From contig CAZAYB010000123.1 in the NCBI GenBank assembly GCA_964489215.1, forward strand, positions 1 through 8,987: a DNA stretch of 8,987 bases, written 5' to 3'. Positions 4,601 through 8,987 of the stretch are shown piece by piece; positions within the stretch are counted from its first letter, which is position 1, and the number at the start of each line of letters is the position of its first letter. The position numbers were made by a program, and so were the translations under genes. The notes under the pieces are model-generated. The model did no database searches, was not told the origin of the DNA, and saw nothing but the letters and a program-made list of their open reading frames with translations. The stretch is from CAZAYB01 sp964489215. GTDB lineage: Bacteria > Planctomycetota > Phycisphaerae > Sedimentisphaerales > Anaerohalosphaeraceae.

Positions 4601-7189
4601 ATGAATTTTAGTGCTGTAACAAGAGGGTTACTGACAGCTGTGCTGCTGAGCATGGGCCTTGTGCTGGTCAGCTCAAATGCAATGGCTGCTGATACAATTG
4701 TTTTTTCAGAAAATTTTGACTCGCTTCCTTTGTTCGATTCCACATCGACAACTGAAGAAAACTGGACACAAGTCTGGACATCCATTCCTCCGACAGGCTG
4801 GGCTGTTGATGCAAACAGCGTAAACGGCGGCGTCCCCGAATTCAAAGGCTGGACTTTCGTTGATGCCGTTTGGTGGAACGCAACCGCCGGGCAGAACCGC
4901 GAATTATTCCAGAATGTTGCAAACGGTACAGTAGCAGTCGCAGACGGAGATGAGTGGGATGATGGTTACGGGGCCAGCGGAAGAATGAGACCCCTGCTTT
5001 ACACACCCGACATTAACCTTTCTTCACTGGGCGGCGACCAGGCCACAATTTGCTTCAATTCAAGCTGGAGAACAGAACCTCAGCAGGCATGGCTCCACGT
5101 CTCCTACGACGGAGGGCAGACCTACAACCAGCTGTTCTACTGGCACGGCGACAACGACCAGTGGCCCCAGGAGAATTACAAACCCACAGAATACGCCGAA
5201 ACAGTAATTATCCCGCTTGATTCGGGAGCAAACTCGGCCAAGTTTAAATTTGAATACGAAGCCGGAAACAACTGGTGGTGGGCAATTGACAACGTACAGG
5301 TTGGAAGCTGGGCAATGAAAGCTGTCGAAACTGACGGATACACATACGTAGAAGAAACCGCAGGCGGAACCTCAGATGTAATCAAAATTGTCCTGCTCCA
5401 GGACCCAGGTGCACACAGCGTCACAGTGACCGTTGATTCAGGAATGTCCGACGATGTAATCCTCAGCGGTGCAGGAACAGGCGACAATTATGAAAGATCA
5501 ATCGTTCTAACTTCCGCTGATCTCGGCGTAGTAAATGAGATCGTAGTAACCGCCTATGATGATACGGAAGTCGAAGAAACCGAGGAAATCGTCGACATTA
5601 ATTTAACCGTAACAAGCGGTAATGCCGCTTTTGACGGATACGAAATAGAACCTGTACAGGTAACTGTACGAACTGATGATATGCCGGGCATTTCACTTGA
5701 TCTCGAAACCTTTGACGATGTAACTCTCCTGCCTGCAGTAGATGAGAGAAACACTACGGATAAACTAAACGTCTGGACAGATATCCCCCCGGCCGGCTGG
5801 TTTGTCGATGATTCAGGAGTTCCGGGAGCAGGAGACCCTGGCAGTGACGGTGTAACAGAATGGGCTGGATGGTCCTTTGCAGACCTTGATTTCTGGATTC
5901 AGGCCGACTATCAGGATCGTGAGTTATTCACAAAAGCCTCAGGGAATGTCGCTGTAGCTGATTGTGATGAATGGGACGACAGTCCGCACGATGATGGATA
6001 TTACAACGCTTATATGACAACAAAGGTTTATCCGCTTGTAAATGTCGATCCGAATTCAGCGTGGCTTTTCTTCGATTCGAGCTGGAGACCGGAACACGAC
6101 AGTTACTATCATCAGTCCGCTAATATTTTTGCAGACTTCTCAACGCGCAGTGTAGAGCTGATGAACTGGGTCTCTGATGGAGATCATCCTGACTACCATC
6201 CTTATGCAGTAAATGAAACGGTATTTTTTGACCTTCAGAATCAGCCGGCAGATAAGTTCGTAAGATTTACTTTCGGACTTTATGAAGCAGGTAACGACTG
6301 GTGGTGGGCGATCGATAACCTCATTTTCCGAGGCGATGCAAACCCCGTAGGCGATAAGCTCTCCATCACAGGAACAAAGGAAATGCATCTTTTTGAGGAT
6401 TCTCAACTTGCTATGGATTCGGCATCATTTGATGTTGTTCTTACAAATGCCCCAACTGACACAGTAACGGTAACAGTTGATCCCAACGGTATTCTCGGTC
6501 AGGCGACAGTTTCAAGCCAGAACGGAAATATGGTCGGGGATGCTCTGGAACTTACGTTCACTACAAGCGACTGGGACCAGCCTCAGACCGTAACAGTTAC
6601 AGTTATTGATGACAGCGATTCTGAAGACCGCTTCAGCAATCCGATCGTGTTCGGTACTGACAGCACAGACCCAGATTTTGCTTCAGGTTACGTTTCAGAT
6701 TATGTGATGGTTACGATCTATGACAACGAAAGAGCGGACCTGGTAGTATTCCAGACCGGCATCGACACATTTGTCAGTGAACACGGCGACACCGATACAT
6801 ACGTAGTTGCCGTTTCAAAAGAGCCATCGTCAGATGTAACAGTAAACTGCGTAGATAACTTCAGTCAGGTACAGCTTGATCCGGCCACTTTTGCTCTGAC
6901 AAGTACAGACTGGATGCCTAAGACCGTAACAGTTTCAGCTGTTGACGATGTGTCAGTAGAAAACGATCCGCACATCACGACAGTCATAAATACCGTTTCC
7001 GGCGGCGGATACAATGACGAAATGCCTCTGACAGTCCGCATAGTTGAAAATGATTGCGGCTCATGGGGCTTTCTCAGAGGTGATATCAACCAAGACTGCA
7101 AAGTAAACATTGAAGATTTAGTTGAAGTCGTGGACGACTGGGTAGAATGTACTTTCCCTGACAGTTCCGACTGTGACGACGTAAGGTAA
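4601..7189 (+). CDS. Large secreted modular protein: two WWWAIDN modules, three Calx-beta-like repeats, half-dockerin tail
   Basis: This is an 862-residue exported paralogue of the preceding protein. Residues 1-30 are a signal peptide (LLTAVLLSMGLVLV, cut near AMAA). Order of parts: WWWAIDN module 33-235; Calx-beta-like repeat about 240-360; second WWWAIDN module about 367-578; Calx-beta-like repeats about 587-710 and 711-817; half dockerin 819-857 (loop D828, N830, D832, D839; four cysteines). The repeats carry the usual TVTVTVDP, PQTVTVTVIDDSDSED and PKTVTVSAVDD strands, acidic enough to bind Ca2+. No enzyme motif is visible. AAAGGAG at 4587-4593 sits 7 bases before ATG, nearly the same leader as the gene upstream. 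The gene ends at a strong terminator. A module-plus-repeat unit appears to have been duplicated inside the gene. The likely role is surface adhesion or glycan binding, which is inferred from architecture only. Confidence 0.9.
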   Translation: MNFSAVTRGLLTAVLLSMGLVLVSSNAMAADTIVFSENFDSLPLFDSTSTTEENWTQVWTSIPPTGWAVDANSVNGGVPEFKGWTFVDAVWWNATAGQNRELFQNVANGTVAVADGDEWDDGYGASGRMRPLLYTPDINLSSLGGDQATICFNSSWRTEPQQAWLHVSYDGGQTYNQLFYWHGDNDQWPQENYKPTEYAETVIIPLDSGANSAKFKFEYEAGNNWWWAIDNVQVGSWAMKAVETDGYTYVEETAGGTSDVIKIVLLQDPGAHSVTVTVDSGMSDDVILSGAGTGDNYERSIVLTSADLGVVNEIVVTAYDDTEVEETEEIVDINLTVTSGNAAFDGYEIEPVQVTVRTDDMPGISLDLETFDDVTLLPAVDERNTTDKLNVWTDIPPAGWFVDDSGVPGAGDPGSDGVTEWAGWSFADLDFWIQADYQDRELFTKASGNVAVADCDEWDDSPHDDGYYNAYMTTKVYPLVNVDPNSAWLFFDSSWRPEHDSYYHQSANIFADFSTRSVELMNWVSDGDHPDYHPYAVNETVFFDLQNQPADKFVRFTFGLYEAGNDWWWAIDNLIFRGDANPVGDKLSITGTKEMHLFEDSQLAMDSASFDVVLTNAPTDTVTVTVDPNGILGQATVSSQNGNMVGDALELTFTTSDWDQPQTVTVTVIDDSDSEDRFSNPIVFGTDSTDPDFASGYVSDYVMVTIYDNERADLVVFQTGIDTFVSEHGDTDTYVVAVSKEPSSDVTVNCVDNFSQVQLDPATFALTSTDWMPKTVTVSAVDDVSVENDPHITTVINTVSGGGYNDEMPLTVRIVENDCGSWGFLRGDINQDCKVNIEDLVEVVDDWVECTFPDSSDCDDVR
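4697..5305 (+). repeat. WWWAIDN module, copy 2 (first copy in the 862-residue protein)
   Basis: This encodes about 203 residues with the anchors PPTGWAVD (63-70), EFKGWTF (80-86), QNRELF (98-103), VAVADGDEWDD (111-121), FNSSWRTE (152-159) and NNWWWAIDN (223-231). It also has TPDINLSSL (135-143) and a strand WLHVSYDGGQTY (164-175). That pattern resembles the 'TP.i.l...v.f....W...v..S.DGG' layout of cleaved-adhesin-like sandwich domains. Confidence 0.85.
5699..6334 (+). repeat. WWWAIDN module, copy 3 (second copy in the 862-residue protein)
   Basis: This encodes about 212 residues with PPAGWFVD (396-403), EWAGWSF (420-426), FW..A..QDRELF (431-443), VAVADCDEWDD (450-460), FDSSWRPE (491-498) and NDWWWAIDN (565-573). 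Some motifs match copy 1 better (FDSSWRPE, NDWWW) and others match copy 2 better (PP.GW, RELF, VAVAD). It sits between Calx-beta-like repeats without a signal peptide, so it is an internal domain. Confidence 0.85.
7055..7171 (+). other. C-terminal half-dockerin coding segment with four cysteines, second example
   Basis: Encoded residues 819-857 read CGSWG, a single loop GDINQDCKVNIED, a helix LVEVVDDW, then ECTFP and a final Cys. The cysteine spacing is C-x13-C-x16-C-x6-C, one residue shorter at the end than in the upstream gene. A second Ca2+ loop is absent and the protein stops five residues after the last Cys. Confidence 0.8.
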
Positions 7190-7205
7190 ATATACCTGTG
7201 ATACC

Positions 7206-7247
7206 AAAGGGGGCCTGGAGAACTGAAATTCCGAGGCCCCCTTTTTT
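7206..7247 (+). terminator. Strong intrinsic terminator closing the secreted-protein operon
   Basis: GGGGGCCT at 7209-7216 pairs perfectly with AGGCCCCC at 7234-7241. Flanking AAA/TTT pairs extend the stem, the loop is 17 bases, and a run of six T follows at 7242-7247. It starts 17 bases after the stop codon. It separates the two secreted-protein genes from the downstream membrane-protein genes. Confidence 0.93.
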
Positions 7248-7249
7248 GG

Positions 7250-7456
7250 TTTTACGGAAAGAAAATGATAACCGCTTCAAAAATAAAATTAGAATCAGTT
7301 ATTAAGCAAAAAAAACACAGCAGAACACAGTTTTTTATTGATCCGAAAAACCATTAAAACTCATAGATCACCGGCCTGTTCGAGTTTGAAACCGTCATAT
7401 CTGCTTTCGAATACGAAAAAAATCAAATGTTTACAAAGCGGGAATAAGGATTTAAA
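7250..7456. other. Intergenic region before the membrane-protein genes
   Basis: This stretch of 207 AT-rich bases has no coding sequence. It contains a small perfect inverted repeat TTTCG-AATA-CGAAA at 7405-7418, which might be an operator. AAGGA at 7446-7450 is the ribosome site for the following fragment. No well-matched promoter pair was found. A promoter for the next unit must lie here if the terminator at 7206-7247 works. Confidence 0.4.
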
Positions 7457-7510
7457 ATGATTGAAAAGATAAAGTTGTGGCTTAGCAAAACTAATAATGT
7501 TTATTTCAGT
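7457..7510 (+). CDS. 5' fragment of a second DUF5690-like membrane-protein gene, truncated by the N gap
   Basis: Eighteen codons starting with ATG encode MIEKIKLWLSKTNNVYFS. This aligns without gaps to MTVKIRLWLGRTNNIYFS at the start of the downstream gene (46 of 54 bases identical, 7573-7626). An AAGGA ribosome site sits 6 bases before the ATG. The fragment therefore looks like the real start of a paralogous gene whose remaining part, normally about 430 codons, is missing in or around the 10-N run. If the gap really is 10 bases, the frame would instead end at TGA 7568-7570 and this would be a pseudogene remnant. An unresolved tandem duplicate seems more likely, because the break falls inside a block shared by both copies. 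Confidence 0.65.
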
Positions 7511-7520
7511 NNNNNNNNNN
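7511..7520. other. Assembly gap (10 N)
   Basis: Ten unknown bases. A round number of N is often a placeholder, so the true distance may differ. The last 11 bases before the gap (TTTATTTCAGT) recur exactly at 7616-7626, which fits an assembly break caused by two similar gene copies. Confidence 0.95.
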
Positions 7521-7572
7521 CCTTAAGGGTAGTAAATTCCCACGTTGAAAATCGTAAATGGCGGATTTGACA

Positions 7573-8922
7573 ATGACTGTGAAGATAAGGTTGTGGCTGG
7601 GCAGAACTAATAATATTTATTTCAGTATTTATCTTATAGCTGCTGCTTTTATCACTTACTTTTCAATGTATGCGTTCCGCAAACCCTTTACCGCTGGCAT
7701 GTACGAAGGTCTTGAACTCTGGAATATAGATTATAAGATTCTGGCTATTACCGTTCAGGTGCTCGGCTACACAACTTCGAAATTTCTCGGCATAAAAGTG
7801 GTATCAGAAATGCGGCACAAATATCGCATTGCTGCGGTTTTGCTCCTTATTGGGATCGCATGGCTTGCGCTGCTGCTTTTCGCAATAATACCCAGGCCTT
7901 ACAATGTCTTTGTTTTGTTCTTTAACGGTTTGCCTCTCGGGATGATATGGGGGGTTGTTTTCAGTTTTCTGGAGGGTAGAAGGTTTACCGAGTTTCTCGG
8001 TGCAGGAATGTGCGCAAGTTTTATCGTATCTTCGGGCATTGTCAAAGCGGCGGGCAGGTCTCTGGTTTTAAACCACGGAGTAACTGAGTTCTGGATGCCT
8101 TTTTATACGGGAATGCTCTTTATACCAGCTCTTCTGGTCGGGGTTTTTATGCTCATGGCCATACCGGAACCGAGCCGGGCTGATGAGTTATACCGCACAA
8201 AGAGAGTGCCGATGGACAGAAGAATGAAAAAGAATTTTTTTTCTGCGTTTACTGTCGGCATAATAACTACCGTTTTGATTTACGTTTTTTTAAATGTTTT
8301 CCGGGACCTCAGGGATAACTTCGCTGTGGAGATATGGGCCGCTCTCGGGTATGAAGATCAACCTGCAATCCTGGCTACTGCTGAAACTCCAATTGCCGTG
8401 GCAGTGCTGATAATCATTGGGCTTATGATGTTCATCAAAAACAACCGTTTCGCATTCTACTTCAATTTCGCAATCATTGCAGCGTCCGGCGTTTTGCTGC
8501 TGCTGACAACATTCCTTTTTAACAGATTTGATTTTAACCCCATTTTGTGGATGATACTTAACGGCTTCAGTATGTATCTGGCTTATATCGCGTTTCACAC
8601 GTTTCTCTTTGAAAGGTGGATAGCACTGTTCAGATATAAAAGCAACATAGGATTTTTGATGTACATTTCCGATTCTTTCGGATACTTAGGATCTGTTGCG
8701 GTGCTGTTTATAAAGAATTACGCAAGCCTGAACGTCAGTTGGCTTTCGTTCTTTACTAATCTTGCATATATAACCGGTTTTGTAACTGTTCTGCTGGCAA
8801 TTTCAAGCGCGGGTTATTTTTATCAAAAGGAAAAAAGACTTGAGGCAGTTAAGGAAGACGAAAAGATAGATCAGTATGAAAAAAAACTTGTCAGCACGTA
8901 TATTATATTAGACAATAAGTAG
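7573..8922 (+). CDS. DUF5690-family, MFS-like 12-TM membrane protein
   Basis: This is an integral inner-membrane protein of 449 residues if started at 7573. Conserved stretches typical of DUF5690 are present: YFSMYAFRKPFTAGMYEG, then the QVLGYTTSKFLGIKVVSEM segment, FNGLPLGMIWGVVFSFLEGRR, and FWMPFYTGMLF. About twelve hydrophobic segments can be counted, with a cytoplasmic basic loop (RTKRVPMDRRMKK) between the halves and a charged tail (EKRLEAVKEDEKIDQYEKK). This is the topology of major-facilitator transporters; the substrate is unknown. An ATG five codons earlier (7558) is in frame. I prefer 7573 because the fragment at 7457 aligns from exactly that Met, and GGATTT lies just upstream in both copies. 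The ribosome site is weak (GCGGA). The gene is probably the second of a tandem pair. Confidence 0.88.
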   Translation: MTVKIRLWLGRTNNIYFSIYLIAAAFITYFSMYAFRKPFTAGMYEGLELWNIDYKILAITVQVLGYTTSKFLGIKVVSEMRHKYRIAAVLLLIGIAWLALLLFAIIPRPYNVFVLFFNGLPLGMIWGVVFSFLEGRRFTEFLGAGMCASFIVSSGIVKAAGRSLVLNHGVTEFWMPFYTGMLFIPALLVGVFMLMAIPEPSRADELYRTKRVPMDRRMKKNFFSAFTVGIITTVLIYVFLNVFRDLRDNFAVEIWAALGYEDQPAILATAETPIAVAVLIIIGLMMFIKNNRFAFYFNFAIIAASGVLLLLTTFLFNRFDFNPILWMILNGFSMYLAYIAFHTFLFERWIALFRYKSNIGFLMYISDSFGYLGSVAVLFIKNYASLNVSWLSFFTNLAYITGFVTVLLAISSAGYFYQKEKRLEAVKEDEKIDQYEKKLVSTYIILDNK

Positions 8923-8954
8923 TATCAGCTGATATGGATAAAAATTCGTTTTTA
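8923..8954 (+). terminator. Possible weak terminator after the DUF5690 gene
   Basis: A perfect 12-bp palindrome (TATCAGCTGATA, 8923-8934) directly follows the stop codon. A hairpin TAAAAA-TTCG-TTTTTA at 8939-8954 comes next, with T-rich DNA in its right arm. Both stems are short or AU-rich, so termination is uncertain. Nothing recognisable follows to the window end. Confidence 0.3.
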
Positions 8955-8987
8955 GAATTTATGGCTCTGCTCGTTTATACGTTGTGC

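Noticed and set aside
2767..7189. A cellulosome component
   Set aside because: The dockerin tails have one Ca2+ loop, and no cohesin, glycosidase or scaffoldin is present in the window.
8961..8987. Start of another gene at the right edge (ATG GCT CTG...)
   Set aside because: Nine codons only and no Shine-Dalgarno before it.

Overview
The window looks like a piece of a moderately AT-rich genome from the Planctomycetota, most likely the Phycisphaerae/Sedimentisphaerales group. Three things suggest this. One is a lone pseudopilin-like protein with an FTLIELL leader and an exact C-terminal H-X9-DG motif. The second is two secreted proteins ending in an NDCGSWG + D-x-N-x-D-C-K-V 'half dockerin' tail. 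The third is a DUF5690-type membrane protein. The lineage call rests on recognised family habits, not on a search.

Layout. (1) 157-1014, minus strand: an AraC-family regulator with an N-terminal cupin-like sensor. (2) 1015-1592: a divergent 578-base intergenic region with AT-rich repeats that could be operators, plus a plausible promoter for the next gene. (3) 1593-2453: the pseudopilin-like H-X9-DG protein, followed by a weak hairpin terminator. (4) 2454-2766: an AT-rich leader containing a strong Shine-Dalgarno-like motif with no obvious gene behind it. (5) 2767-4515 and 4601-7189: two paralogous secreted proteins in a probable two-gene operon that ends in a strong intrinsic terminator at 7206-7247. 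They share a roughly 200-250-residue module (signature NDWWWAIDN, one copy in the first protein and two in the second), Calx-beta-like repeats, and a four-cysteine half-dockerin tail. (6) 7457-7510: the first 18 codons of a DUF5690-like gene, cut off by a run of 10 N. (7) 7573-8922: an intact DUF5690/MFS-like 12-TM protein whose first codons are a diverged copy of that fragment.

How the parts may work together (inference): the two large proteins look like exported, Ca2+-stabilised surface or matrix proteins built from a probable ligand-binding beta-sandwich module. The pseudopilin-like protein would also be exported or envelope-associated. The AraC-type regulator may control the divergent gene or genes in response to a small molecule. 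The DUF5690 proteins lie beyond a strong terminator and are probably a separate transcription unit for transport of an unknown solute. No RNA gene, CRISPR array, transposase or phage gene was seen.

The most interesting content is the triplicated Trp-rich module and its apparent duplication inside the 862-residue protein. Next is the sign that the N gap hides most of a tandem second DUF5690 gene.
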